A DNA stretch of 64,000 nucleotides from an uncultured Acidobacteriia bacterium (GTDB taxonomy: Bacteria > Acidobacteriota > Terriglobia > Bryobacterales > Bryobacteraceae), in NCBI GenBank assembly GCA_903828455.1, contig CAIKMJ010000069.1, positions 33,106-97,105 on the forward strand, in the 5' to 3' direction. The stretch's first letter is position 1, and the number at the start of each line of letters is the position of its first letter. The notes under the pieces are model-generated. The model did not search any database. It saw nothing but the letters and a program-made list of their open reading frames with translations, and was not told where the DNA came from. Below, piece by piece: positions 46,186 to 54,849 of this stretch. Both the position numbers and the translations under genes were made by a program.

Positions 46186-47361
46186 TCACGTACCCGGCGA
46201 GGGCGATGAATGCAGCGAACGGCCCACGCACCGGCGCAGTTCCGCGCAGAAACGCTCCTCGGAAAAACGTTCCGCTTGCCGCGCCGAAAATCGCCGCAGC
46301 TCGCCGGCGAGCGGGGCATCGTTCAGGACCCGGCCAATCCGCGCGGCGGCATCCTCCGCATCGCGGAACATCAGCTCCTCTCTGCGCCCCACAATCTCCA
46401 TCGGGCCGCCGGACCGGTGCACGAACACGATGCAGCCGGCGCGCTGCAATTCGGCCGGTGCGATGCCGAAATGCTCTTCCTCCATCGTGTGCAGTCCGTA
46501 ACGATGCCGCGCCACCTCCCGCACCAGCTGTTCGCGGGGAACGTCGTACAGGATCCGAAACCACGGCCGGGCGGCGGCGAGCGCCTCCATGCGCGCGGCG
46601 TAATCCGCCTGATGACGGTTCGAAATCAGCGTGAGCGAAATCTCGCCGCCCTGGCTGCGAACGCGATCCGCGATCTCCACCGCCATCTCCCAGCGCTTCA
46701 CGTGATGCATCCGGCCCAGCGCGACGATGCCCTCCACGCGCTCCTCCCACGGGACCGCCGGAAATCCTCCCGGCACCGGAGGATACACGATCTCGGCGCC
46801 CATCCCGTGAACGTGGCGAATCCGCGCCGCCACGAACTCCGAATTGGCCAGCGAAAGATTTCGCCGCAGCCCCTCCGGCGAGCCGCGCGAGATCCGCAGA
46901 CACAGCATCCGGTACGCGGCCAGCAGACCGGGGATGCGATGCACCGCGCTCAGTTCCACGTCGGGCCGCGGCAGATACGCCCACGGGTAATGCACGTACT
47001 GTATTCCTGGCCGCCCGAAATCGGCTTCGTTCTCGGTGCTGAGCAGCACGTCGAACCGCTCGGCGCGGTCCAGATCCTGTGCCCATCGCATGGTCACGCA
47101 CTGCCGCAACAGCGCGCCCTGCGTGGGGATGTGGCGCACAACTCCGCGCCACAGCGCGGGCGCGATGCGCACAGTGAAATCCTCCGCGCGCAGCGACGTT
47201 CCGAAGTTCCGGTTCACCGCCACGCGATCCACCGGCCCCAGCGTCCCCAGCGTGACATCGCAGTCGTCGCGCAACGCCTGCAGCGCCCACGCCGCAACGG
47301 CATTGCCCCCGCCCGCGGCATTCAGATACGGATGGGCGATCAGTACGCGTGGTCTGCTCAC
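46186..47361 (-). CDS. Alg11-like GT4 mannosyltransferase
   Basis: 391 residues from GTG 47361, which overlaps the upstream gene's stop as GTGA. The GT4 signature and Alg11-type blocks are: HPYLNAAGGG (10-19, Alg11 has HPYCNAGGGG), QYVHYP (121-126), NSEF and EIVYPP (173-195), YGLHTMEEEHFGI (288-300) and HRSGGP (315-320). The Glu in EHFG is the GT4 donor-binding Glu. Eukaryotic Alg11 adds the last two alpha-1,2-mannoses on the cytosolic face of the lipid-linked oligosaccharide. Here it may add sugars after the Alg1-like enzyme. It is the last gene of the ABC-Alg1-Alg11 operon. Donor and linkage are inferred. Confidence 0.85.
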   Translation of the reverse strand: MSRPRVLIAHPYLNAAGGGNAVAAWALQALRDDCDVTLGTLGPVDRVAVNRNFGTSLRAEDFTVRIAPALWRGVVRHIPTQGALLRQCVTMRWAQDLDRAERFDVLLSTENEADFGRPGIQYVHYPWAYLPRPDVELSAVHRIPGLLAAYRMLCLRISRGSPEGLRRNLSLANSEFVAARIRHVHGMGAEIVYPPVPGGFPAVPWEERVEGIVALGRMHHVKRWEMAVEIADRVRSQGGEISLTLISNRHQADYAARMEALAAARPWFRILYDVPREQLVREVARHRYGLHTMEEEHFGIAPAELQRAGCIVFVHRSGGPMEIVGRREELMFRDAEDAAARIGRVLNDAPLAGELRRFSARQAERFSEERFCAELRRCVGRSLHSSPSPGT

Positions 47362-48515
47362 GCTGCCCCCGTCAACACCGGCAGCACGGTGCTCCTCCAT
47401 TCCTCGCTCCAGGAACGCGACCATCGCTCGCCGATCGCGTTTCGCATCGCCGCCGCGACGCCCGGATCCGCGGCAATCCGCGCGAGCAACCCGGCCAGTT
47501 CCGCCGCCGTTCGAAACCGGAACCCCGTCACGCCATGCTCGATCTGCTCGCCGATGCTGCCGCCGTAATCGAACGCGCAGACCGGCACGCGGGCGCCGAA
47601 CAGATCCACAACCTTCATCGCCAGATCGAGACCCGAACTCGAGCGGTGCAGGCTCAGCCCCACCTCCGCGCGGCGAATCAGACCCCAATATTCGGCTGCG
47701 GGAAGAAAGCCCGTATCGTCGAGAATTCCCTTCGCACGCAGCCCGCGCAGCCGCGGCGCAAGTTCCGCGCGCTTCGGCCCTTCGCCCGTGATGTACACAA
47801 TGATGGCGCTGTCCGCCATCAGGTCCAGCGCATCGAGCAGCATTTCCATGTCCTCATCGGCGGTCCACCCGGCCGGGCACACCGCAATCACCCGGCGCGC
47901 GGACGCGTTGTCAGCGCCAACAGCGCCGCCATCGCCTTGCGCCGGAAGCAACGGCCTGTCGTACAGCACCTCGGCGCCGATGCCCCTGCGCCGGAGATCG
48001 TCCTGCATGGCGCGGGAGACGCAGAAATGCCGCGCCGCCATGCGCCCCGCGCGAAATTCGTACCAGCGCGACAAACGCACCAGCCAGTGCGCGGCTCCGA
48101 GCCGCAGCGCCAGCAGGGAAAAACCGTAATTGTGCCAATCCACAATCAGGCGCGCGCCGCTCCGTTTCGCCACCGCCGCCGCTGCCATCAGAGTGGGGAA
48201 TGAAGGCGGATTCTGCACCAGAATCGCGCGCGGTTTTTCCCGCAGCAGAGTGCGCAACAGGCCGGCGTAAAGCCGGCTCATTCTCAAACCCGCCTGCACG
48301 ATGAAGCCGATGCCGGAGGCTCCGCGCGGCGCGCTTCGTCCTCCTTCGAGGCACAGCAGCCGCACTCCGGCGGGCACTTCGAACCCGCGTCCGCGATAAC
48401 CGATCAGCACCACGGCGAATCCGCCCGCCGCCAGCTCGCGCGCGTGATTCAGCATCCGCGGACTGCGCGCCGGATCTCCCATCACCACAACCGCCACCAG
48501 CGCCCCCGCCTTCAT
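47358..48515 (-). CDS. Alg1-like beta-mannosyltransferase (GT33-type)
   Basis: 385 residues. Collinear blocks match eukaryotic Alg1 along the full length: GDPARSPRM (13-21), QNPPSFP (101-107), DWHNYG (126-131), WYEF with CVSRAMQDDL (151-174), WTADED (217-222), ITGEGP (242-247), SSSGLDLAMKVVDLFG (292-307) and EEWRSTVLPVL at the C-terminus. Eukaryotic Alg1 adds the first beta-1,4-mannose to Dol-PP-GlcNAc2. It lacks the N-terminal membrane helix of eukaryotic Alg1. It overlaps the ABC gene by 4 bases and the Alg11-like gene by 4 bases. Acceptor and donor (GDP-mannose) are inferred from the family. Confidence 0.9.
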   Translation of the reverse strand: MKAGALVAVVVMGDPARSPRMLNHARELAAGGFAVVLIGYRGRGFEVPAGVRLLCLEGGRSAPRGASGIGFIVQAGLRMSRLYAGLLRTLLREKPRAILVQNPPSFPTLMAAAAVAKRSGARLIVDWHNYGFSLLALRLGAAHWLVRLSRWYEFRAGRMAARHFCVSRAMQDDLRRRGIGAEVLYDRPLLPAQGDGGAVGADNASARRVIAVCPAGWTADEDMEMLLDALDLMADSAIIVYITGEGPKRAELAPRLRGLRAKGILDDTGFLPAAEYWGLIRRAEVGLSLHRSSSGLDLAMKVVDLFGARVPVCAFDYGGSIGEQIEHGVTGFRFRTAAELAGLLARIAADPGVAAAMRNAIGERWSRSWSEEWRSTVLPVLTGAA

Positions 48516-50209
48516 CGGCTCCCGATCGCCTCTTCACGCAGCGCTCCGTCCTCCAGCCGCCAGGCGCGCGAGGCATGGCGGATCGCCGCCGGATCGTGCG
48601 AGATCATCAGCACCGCCGGATGAAACGGCAGCCGCGCCAGATTGCCCAGCAGCATCGCGATGGCTTCTTCGTCGAGGTGATTGGTCGGCTCATCGAAGAT
48701 CAGAAAATCAGGCTGCCGCAGCAGCGCACGCGCCAGCACCAGCTTCTGCCGCTGCCCGCCGGAAAGCAAAATCCCGCTCTCGCCGATCTGCGCATCGAGC
48801 CCGCCGGGCAACCCCTCCACGAACGCGCTCGCGCCGGACCACTCCAGTGCCTGCCGGAGTTCGGCCGCGCCGTAAGCCGCCGGACCGTAGGTCAGGTTCT
48901 CGCGAATCGTTCCGGGAAACAGGAATGGATTCTGCGGCAGAATCGCCATCCGCCCGCGCAACGCCCGAATGTCGGCCTCTTCATACGGCACTCCGTTCAC
49001 GAAAAGACCGCCGCGCGACGGTCTGTAGAGCCCCGTGATCAGATGCCCGATAGTGCTCTTGCCCGCTCCGTTGGCGCCCGTCAGCGCAACGTGTTCGCCG
49101 CGCCGGATCGCGAACGAGGCCCCGCTCAGCACCGGCGTCGCCTCGCGGTAGCCAAACCACACATCGCGCAGCTGCACGCTCTCGATGGCACTCACCGCGA
49201 GCCGCCCCTGGTATGGCTCGCGCTCGCCAACGCGCAGCAGCGCCTCCAGTTCGCCAAACGATTCCAGCCCGCGCCGCAGCGGCGGAACGGAATCCACAAT
49301 GGACCTCACCTGCACCGCGAACATCGCAGCGGTTACATAAAAGACCATCACCTGGCCGCGCGTGGCATGCCCCGCCGCCACCGACCAGCCGCCGGCCAGC
49401 AGCGCCGCCAGCGTGCACGTCAGCAGCAGAAAGCCCTGCAGGATCTGCTGCGCGGCATCGAAGCGGTTCAGTTCCAGCGAGACCCCGCGCAGCTCACGGA
49501 TGTTGCTCTTCTGGCGCGCCGTTTCGAACTCTTCCGCCGCGTGCGCTCGCGTCAGCTCGAACGCCTGAATCATGAACCGCACGCCGCGGCTGAACGCTTC
49601 CCACGCCTGCCGTACGCGCTGCTGGCGCAGCCAGACATCCCGCTCCGTCGCGCGATTCACCACAAACAACACAGGCGCAACCACCGCCAGAATCACCGCG
49701 TAAACAGGCTCAATCCGCATCAGGATCCGGAAAAGGACCAGCACTCCGCACACGCCCGGCAGCATCTGCGTCGTCACCGCAATGTTCATCGCATCGATGA
49801 TGGAGGTCTCGTGCACCATCGTCAGATGAAGCTTCTCCACGTCGGCCTGCGTGTGAAAGGCGCGCGGCAGCGTGTAGAAGTGTTCGATCGCGCTCGCCCG
49901 CAGCCCCGCCACCACGTCCTGACTGAGGCGCAGCGCGGCGGTGCGGATCCACCACGCCACGAACAATCCCCCCACCTGCAGCGCCATCAACTGCGCCACC
50001 GCCACCCCGAAGGCCGCCATCGCCCCGGCGGGAAGCCCATGCCCTTCCGGCAGAATCTCTTCGAAAATCCGCCGCAGGATGGCCGCGCCCGGCACCCAGG
50101 CGAACGACTGCGCCAGTCCCGCCAGCGTCAGCAGAAGCAGCGAAAGCCGGTGATCCCGAAAGCAGGCGGCATAAGCCCGCCAGCTGCCGCGATTTGCAGG
50201 GAGGTTCAC
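48512..50209 (-). CDS. ABC exporter half-transporter, candidate lipid-linked oligosaccharide flippase
   Basis: 565 residues with a GTG start. An exporter-type six-helix membrane domain (about 20-310) is followed by the ATPase domain: Walker A TGANGAGKST, signature LSGGQRQKLVLARAL, Walker B FLIFDEPTNHLDEE and H-loop MISHDP. One half-unit implies a homodimer. In the Campylobacter pgl system an ABC protein of this shape (PglK) flips the lipid-linked glycan. The operon position suggests the same job. A peptide or drug exporter is the alternative. No Shine-Dalgarno is visible. Confidence 0.88.
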   Translation of the reverse strand: MNLPANRGSWRAYAACFRDHRLSLLLLTLAGLAQSFAWVPGAAILRRIFEEILPEGHGLPAGAMAAFGVAVAQLMALQVGGLFVAWWIRTAALRLSQDVVAGLRASAIEHFYTLPRAFHTQADVEKLHLTMVHETSIIDAMNIAVTTQMLPGVCGVLVLFRILMRIEPVYAVILAVVAPVLFVVNRATERDVWLRQQRVRQAWEAFSRGVRFMIQAFELTRAHAAEEFETARQKSNIRELRGVSLELNRFDAAQQILQGFLLLTCTLAALLAGGWSVAAGHATRGQVMVFYVTAAMFAVQVRSIVDSVPPLRRGLESFGELEALLRVGEREPYQGRLAVSAIESVQLRDVWFGYREATPVLSGASFAIRRGEHVALTGANGAGKSTIGHLITGLYRPSRGGLFVNGVPYEEADIRALRGRMAILPQNPFLFPGTIRENLTYGPAAYGAAELRQALEWSGASAFVEGLPGGLDAQIGESGILLSGGQRQKLVLARALLRQPDFLIFDEPTNHLDEEAIAMLLGNLARLPFHPAVLMISHDPAAIRHASRAWRLEDGALREEAIGSR

Positions 50210-50221
50210 GCGAAGAACTAG

Positions 50222-50228
50222 TAGAATA
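50222..50228. promoter_or_regulatory. Possible shared divergent -10 element
   Basis: TAGAATA lies in the 24-base gap between two divergent start codons. On the plus strand TAGAAT (50222-50227) ends 6 bases before the TTG at 50234. On the minus strand the same bases read TATTCT, 13 bases before the GTG at 50209. No clear -35 was found on either side. Confidence 0.3.
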
Positions 50229-50233
50229 ACGGA

Positions 50234-51355
50234 TTGGCTTCAACTTTAGCCAGAAGGCGCGTGGCCGTCGCGGGTGGCGGCACCGCCGGGCACATCCTCA
50301 CGGCTCTCGAAATCCTGTCGGCGTACCGGAAAGAATTCGCCTGCGAGGGCCTCTTCATCGGCAGTGAAACCGGCTTCGAATCGCGCCTCGTGCTGCACAG
50401 CGGGGAGCGCCTCGAACTGGTCCCGGCGCTGCCGTGGGCGCGACAGAAGCTGCCGGCGCGAATGCAGGCCATCGCGTCTCTCCTGCCCGCGTTCCTCGCG
50501 GCGCGGCGCATTCTGCTGCGCGAGCGTACGGAACTGGTCATCGGCGCCGGCGGCTATGCCTCGCTGGCACCCTGCATCGCCGGCTGGACGCTCGGTCTTC
50601 GCGTCGTCATTCACGAAGCGAACGCCGTTCCCGGCCTCGCCAACCAGTTTCTGGCGCGCTTCGCCACTCTCATCTGCGTCGATTCGGAGGAAACCGCGCG
50701 CCACTTCGGCGCCAAACGCGTGGCGGTCACGGGAACACCCTGCCATCTGCCGGCATCCGGCGCCCCACCCGCCGCGGATGCCGCCGCGGCCACGCCGTTT
50801 CGCATTCTCGTCCTCGGCGGCTCGGAAGGCTCGCCCTGGCTGAACCGGCAAGTGCCCGCGCTGCTGGCCGAACTGCGGCGCCGCCCGGCGAATTTCACCG
50901 TTCACCACCTCACCGGAATGGAGGCTCCCGGCGCAACGCAGGCCGCTTATGACAGCGCCGGCGTTCCCGCTCGCGTGGAAGGCTGGGTCGACGACATGGC
51001 CCCGGTCTATGCCGCCGCCACACTCGCCATCGCCTGTCCCGGAGCCCGCACGCTGGCCGAACTCTCCGCCGCCGGAATTCCCGCGCTGCTTTCGCCGCTG
51101 CCCGGCATCGCGCACGGACACCATGCGGCGAATGCGCAGCTCTATGCCGCCCGCACCGGCGCCAGATTCGTCAGCGAAGAAGAGTGGGACATCGCCGATC
51201 TCGCCGGCTGGATCGAATCGCTCTTCGCGGCACCCGAAAGGCTGCGGGCCATCGGCGAAAGAGCGCGCGCCTGCGCCATGACCGGAGCGGCGCGGGCAAT
51301 CGCGCGCGAGTCCGAACAGCTGTTCAGCAACGCATCGCAGGGTAGCGCCAAATAG
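50234..51355 (+). CDS. MurG-like (GT28) glycosyltransferase
   Basis: 373 residues from TTG 50234. Family motifs include VAVAGGGTAGHI (N-terminal acceptor/membrane side), GGYASLAPCIAGW, HEANAVPGLANQFLARFA and GGSEGSPWLN at the second Rossmann domain. The donor-binding loop reads CPGARTLAELSAAG. MurG normally has an Arg or Gly-Ser context there, so this copy is diverged. It sits outside any cell-division cluster and directly before the STT3 gene. A second HexNAc transfer on undecaprenyl-PP, like eukaryotic Alg13/14, is plausible. The true MurG role is the alternative. A GTG at 50261 is another start. Confidence 0.85.
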   Translation: MASTLARRRVAVAGGGTAGHILTALEILSAYRKEFACEGLFIGSETGFESRLVLHSGERLELVPALPWARQKLPARMQAIASLLPAFLAARRILLRERTELVIGAGGYASLAPCIAGWTLGLRVVIHEANAVPGLANQFLARFATLICVDSEETARHFGAKRVAVTGTPCHLPASGAPPAADAAAATPFRILVLGGSEGSPWLNRQVPALLAELRRRPANFTVHHLTGMEAPGATQAAYDSAGVPARVEGWVDDMAPVYAAATLAIACPGARTLAELSAAGIPALLSPLPGIAHGHHAANAQLYAARTGARFVSEEEWDIADLAGWIESLFAAPERLRAIGERARACAMTGAARAIARESEQLFSNASQGSAK

Positions 51356-51438
51356 TCCACGGGCGCTGCGCTTCGAAGCGCGTCCGTCGAGGCCCGTCCG
51401 GCGAGGCGGGTTCGGCTCTGTCTCTTATGATTGTTCCA

Positions 51439-53574
51439 ATGCCGAAGCGGCTGCCCACCATCGCGGTTTTGCTCTGCATCCTGCTCGCGTTCGCGCTTCG
51501 CGTCATCCCCGCGTACCCGGCCGTCTTCACCTCGCACGGCGTGAGCTTTGAGGAGGCCGACGCGTGGTTCCACATGCGCACCGTCCACAACCTGATGGCG
51601 CATTTCCCCCGGCGCAGCGAATTCGACCCATACGCAGCCTTCCCCGGAGGCGAAACCATCTCCACCGGACCGTTCTGGGACTACGCGATCGGCACCATGG
51701 CCTGGCTTGCCGGCGCCGCTTCCCCCACCGGCCGCACCGTCGATCTTACCGGCGCGTGGCTCCCCGCTCTTCTCGGCGCGCTCTTCCCGGCGCTCGTCTT
51801 CATCCTGACCAGGCGTCTGTTCGATACCGTCACCGCGCTGTTTGCCGCCTTCTGGGTGGCCATCGTTCCCGGGACGTTTTTGTGGGTGAGCCACCTCGGC
51901 ATGGCGGATCATCACGCGGCCGAATCTTTCACCAGTCTTCTTACGCTGCTCGCACTTTGCGCCGCGGCCGAATCGCGCGGCAGTCAGCGCTGGATTCTGG
52001 CCGCGCTGTCCGGCGTGGCCCTCGCCGCCTATCTCAGCACCCGGGCCGCCGGCATCTTCGTACCCGCCATCGTCGCCGCGGCTGCGCTGCTGGAACCCGA
52101 TCTCGCGGCGCTCGCGGCGGCGGCCGTGGGGATCGCGGGGCTTCTGTTCATGGCGGCAGGCAGTGCGAGCCCCTGGGCACACTTCACGATCCTGTCGCTC
52201 GCAGCCGGCCTGTGCGTCACCCTGCCGCTCGCCGGGCTGAACCGGATGGCCGTGCAGCGGAACTGGTCGCGAAAGCACATGTACGGCGTGGCGGCCCTGG
52301 TCGCGTTCGCGGCCGCCGCGATCCTGGCGTTGACGGAAGGCGCAAAAATCGGCGCTCTGACCGAAGTGATCGGCCACTACCTGCCCTGGCGCCACGACCG
52401 CGCCATCGCCGCCACCATCATCGAACTGCAACCGCTCTGGCTGGCCCCGCCGGGCGGCTTTCGCTCGCTCTTCAATCAGTTCGGAGCAGCCTGGCTCCTC
52501 GCGATCCCGGCGCTCGGCGCCGTCATCCGGATGGCGTGGCGCGCCCGCCGTCCCGCTCTCACGCTCTTCGCCGTCTGGAGCCTCGTCATGCTCACCGGCG
52601 TACTTCTCCAGTTGCGTATGGCGGCGTATACAGGTCCGGTAGCAGCGATTCTGGCGGGCGCGGCTTCGGCATGGATCGTGCGGCGCGTGCCGCGCGGCGC
52701 CATCGCTGCAGCGGCGGCGCTGCTCCTGATCGGATCGGCCGCCGCGATCCCCGCCGGCTTCGCCCAACTGCGCACCAGCATGGGCCCCGACCCCGACTGG
52801 TGGGCCGCTCTCGACTGGCTGCGCGGCAATACCCCCGAACCCATGGGCGACCCGCTCGCCTGGTCCCGCTGGTGGCCGCGCCCCGCGCCAGAGGTGGCCT
52901 TCGCGTATCCGCCGTCGGCGTACAGCATTCTGACCACCTGGGACAAGGGCTGGTTCATCACCGGCCTCGCGCGGCGTATCCCCGCTTCGAACGGCGAACA
53001 GAACGGCGCCGCCGACGTCGCCAGGTTCCTGAGCGAAACCGACCCCGAAGAAGCCCTGCGCAACATCCGGCAACTCGGGGCACGCTACGTCATACTGGGC
53101 CCGCGCCAGGTTACCGTAGAGTTCCCTTCGCTGATCCGCACCGCGGGGCGCGACCTCGACCGCTACTCGCGGATCTTCGATCTGCCGCTCCCGGGCGGCA
53201 AGCCGGCTCCCACGCGCTTCTTCTTCCCGGCCTTTTACCGCACCATGGCCGCGCGGCTCTACCTGTTCGATGGACGGCGCGTCGATACCAGCCAGGGCGT
53301 CGTCGTGCTGCTGACGCAGCCCGCCCCGTCGGCGGAGGGCGCGCCGAACGAGACCATTCAGTCCGTGCGCCGCTTTGCCTCCCAAAAGCAGGCCGAGGAG
53401 TGGATGGCGCAACATCCCTTCGAGAGCGCCCATCTGGCCAGCGCCGATCCGGCATCGAGTTGCGTCGATCTGGAAGAACTCCCCTGGCTCCGTCGCGTCT
53501 TCGCGTCGCGGGACGAACGAATTGCCGGAAACCCGCAGCCAGCCGCCGTGAAGATCTTTCAACTGGCGAAATAA
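51439..53574 (+). CDS. STT3-family oligosaccharyltransferase (PglB/AglB-like)
   Basis: 711 residues from the ATG at 51439; the ATG at 51427 is part of a TATGAT -10-like box. About 11-13 helices precede a C-terminal domain. Catalytic landmarks: EADAWFHMR in the first external loop (metal Asp41), GMADHHAAE (Asp157), IIELQPL in the fifth external loop (Glu329, like PglB Glu319), RMAAYTG and W-AALDWLRGNTP. The STT3 WWDxG motif reads TWDKG (501-504 for WDKG), with the first Trp lost. FYRTMAARLYLFDG near the end matches bacterial and archaeal OSTs. It transfers lipid-linked glycan to Asn in N-x-S/T on the periplasmic side. Confidence 0.92.
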   Translation: MPKRLPTIAVLLCILLAFALRVIPAYPAVFTSHGVSFEEADAWFHMRTVHNLMAHFPRRSEFDPYAAFPGGETISTGPFWDYAIGTMAWLAGAASPTGRTVDLTGAWLPALLGALFPALVFILTRRLFDTVTALFAAFWVAIVPGTFLWVSHLGMADHHAAESFTSLLTLLALCAAAESRGSQRWILAALSGVALAAYLSTRAAGIFVPAIVAAAALLEPDLAALAAAAVGIAGLLFMAAGSASPWAHFTILSLAAGLCVTLPLAGLNRMAVQRNWSRKHMYGVAALVAFAAAAILALTEGAKIGALTEVIGHYLPWRHDRAIAATIIELQPLWLAPPGGFRSLFNQFGAAWLLAIPALGAVIRMAWRARRPALTLFAVWSLVMLTGVLLQLRMAAYTGPVAAILAGAASAWIVRRVPRGAIAAAAALLLIGSAAAIPAGFAQLRTSMGPDPDWWAALDWLRGNTPEPMGDPLAWSRWWPRPAPEVAFAYPPSAYSILTTWDKGWFITGLARRIPASNGEQNGAADVARFLSETDPEEALRNIRQLGARYVILGPRQVTVEFPSLIRTAGRDLDRYSRIFDLPLPGGKPAPTRFFFPAFYRTMAARLYLFDGRRVDTSQGVVVLLTQPAPSAEGAPNETIQSVRRFASQKQAEEWMAQHPFESAHLASADPASSCVDLEELPWLRRVFASRDERIAGNPQPAAVKIFQLAK

Positions 53575-53633
53575 ACAGCCCGCCGCCTGCCGTCCGCCCG
53601 TCGGGCCACGCCGCGATATACGATTTAGAGCGT

Positions 53634-54734
53634 ATGCCGGAACTTTGTCCGACTGACCAGCCAGCGCATTCCGCCTCCAGCCCGGCCACGGCCGCGCTGC
53701 TTCCCCCCCGCGAAGCGCTGTTTTCCAGACGTCAGGCAATGCTGCGGCTCGCCAGCGCCGGCGTCGCCGCCCGGGCCTTCCTGCGGGCGCAAACGTCGCC
53801 CGCCCCCGCCATCCCCAGCTGGAACACGGAACTGCGCCAGCTCGCTCCGAACATCTATGCCTACACCCAGGCCAGCGGACCCGGCGTCGACAACGCAAGC
53901 CTCAGCAACGCCGGCGTCATCGCGGGTGACGATCTGCTCGCAATCGATGCCCTCGGCCCTCCGGTTCACGCCAAAGCCTTCATCGCCGCCGCGCGCAAAG
54001 CCACCGGCAAGCCCTTCGGACGGCTGGTCAACACCCACCACCATCGCGATCACACCAACGGCAACTGCTTCTTCCTGCCCGCCGAAATCGTCGGCCATGA
54101 ATTCTGCCGGCAGGCGGTGATCGACCAGGGCATCCCCGAACACCCCTACGCCGACCGCCCCCAGTGGCAGGAAGGCATGGAGCAACTCCGCCTCACTCCG
54201 CCCTCCACCACCTTCGCCGACCGCCTCACCTACCGCTACGGCGGCACCGAAGTACAGCTCATCTACAACGGGCCCGCCCACACGTGGGGCGACGTGATGG
54301 TCTACGTGCCGCAGCACAAAATCCTGTTCGCCGGCGACATCGCGTTCTACTACGTCGGCCCCGCCGGTCACAACGGTCACCTCACAAAGTGGCTCGACGC
54401 CATCGACCGCGCGATGCAGATCGACGCGGACATCATCGTGCCCGGACACGGCCCGGTCGGCACAAAACGCGAGTTGGCCGAGACGCGCGCTTATCTCGAT
54501 CTGCTGATTCGCGAAGTGACCAAACGCTGGCGCGCCGGCATGACACCGGGCAAGGCGGCGGCCGATATCGATATGGGACGCTTTTCCGGCTGGACCAATC
54601 CGGAACGCATCGTGTGGAACACGGTACGCCTCTATGCCGAATTCAACGGCTCGCTGACGCCGCAGATGGACGTCGCGGGCACCGCACGGGCCATGGACGA
54701 GTACACAGCGGTGCTCAAAGCCCGCGCCCGCTGA
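53634..54734 (+). CDS. Secreted MBL-fold metallohydrolase
   Basis: 366 residues. A twin-arginine-like signal lies near residues 24-46 (SRRQAMLRLASAGVAARAF). The metallo-beta-lactamase core has NTHHHRDHTNGN (H-x-H-x-D-H), then GPAHTWGDVMVYVP, FAGDIAFY and VPGHGPVG. It resembles SoxH/quinoprotein-relay-type exported hydrolases. The substrate is unknown. It follows the STT3 gene by 59 bases. A TACGAT box sits 9 bases before the ATG. There is no functional link to glycosylation beyond position. Confidence 0.87.
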   Translation: MPELCPTDQPAHSASSPATAALLPPREALFSRRQAMLRLASAGVAARAFLRAQTSPAPAIPSWNTELRQLAPNIYAYTQASGPGVDNASLSNAGVIAGDDLLAIDALGPPVHAKAFIAAARKATGKPFGRLVNTHHHRDHTNGNCFFLPAEIVGHEFCRQAVIDQGIPEHPYADRPQWQEGMEQLRLTPPSTTFADRLTYRYGGTEVQLIYNGPAHTWGDVMVYVPQHKILFAGDIAFYYVGPAGHNGHLTKWLDAIDRAMQIDADIIVPGHGPVGTKRELAETRAYLDLLIREVTKRWRAGMTPGKAAADIDMGRFSGWTNPERIVWNTVRLYAEFNGSLTPQMDVAGTARAMDEYTAVLKARAR

Positions 54735-54849
54735 CGCGCGCAGCCGCCTCGCGCGCCAGCCACGCGGCCCTCCGCGTCATGAAAAAACGGGCAGTACCCG
54801 GGCATCCGAACGTGCCAAAAAAACACAAGCCGGAGTCTTCGGGCGCAGC

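Noticed and set aside
46186..47688. Longer start for the Alg11-like gene
   Set aside because: The extra 109 codons overlap the Alg1-like gene and have Gly/Arg-rich shadow composition; GTG 47361 gives a clean GTGA junction.
51564..53633. Extension of the MBL hydrolase frame back through the STT3 gene
   Set aside because: The extension is an Arg-rich shadow of STT3. MBL-type sequence and an export signal begin after 53634.
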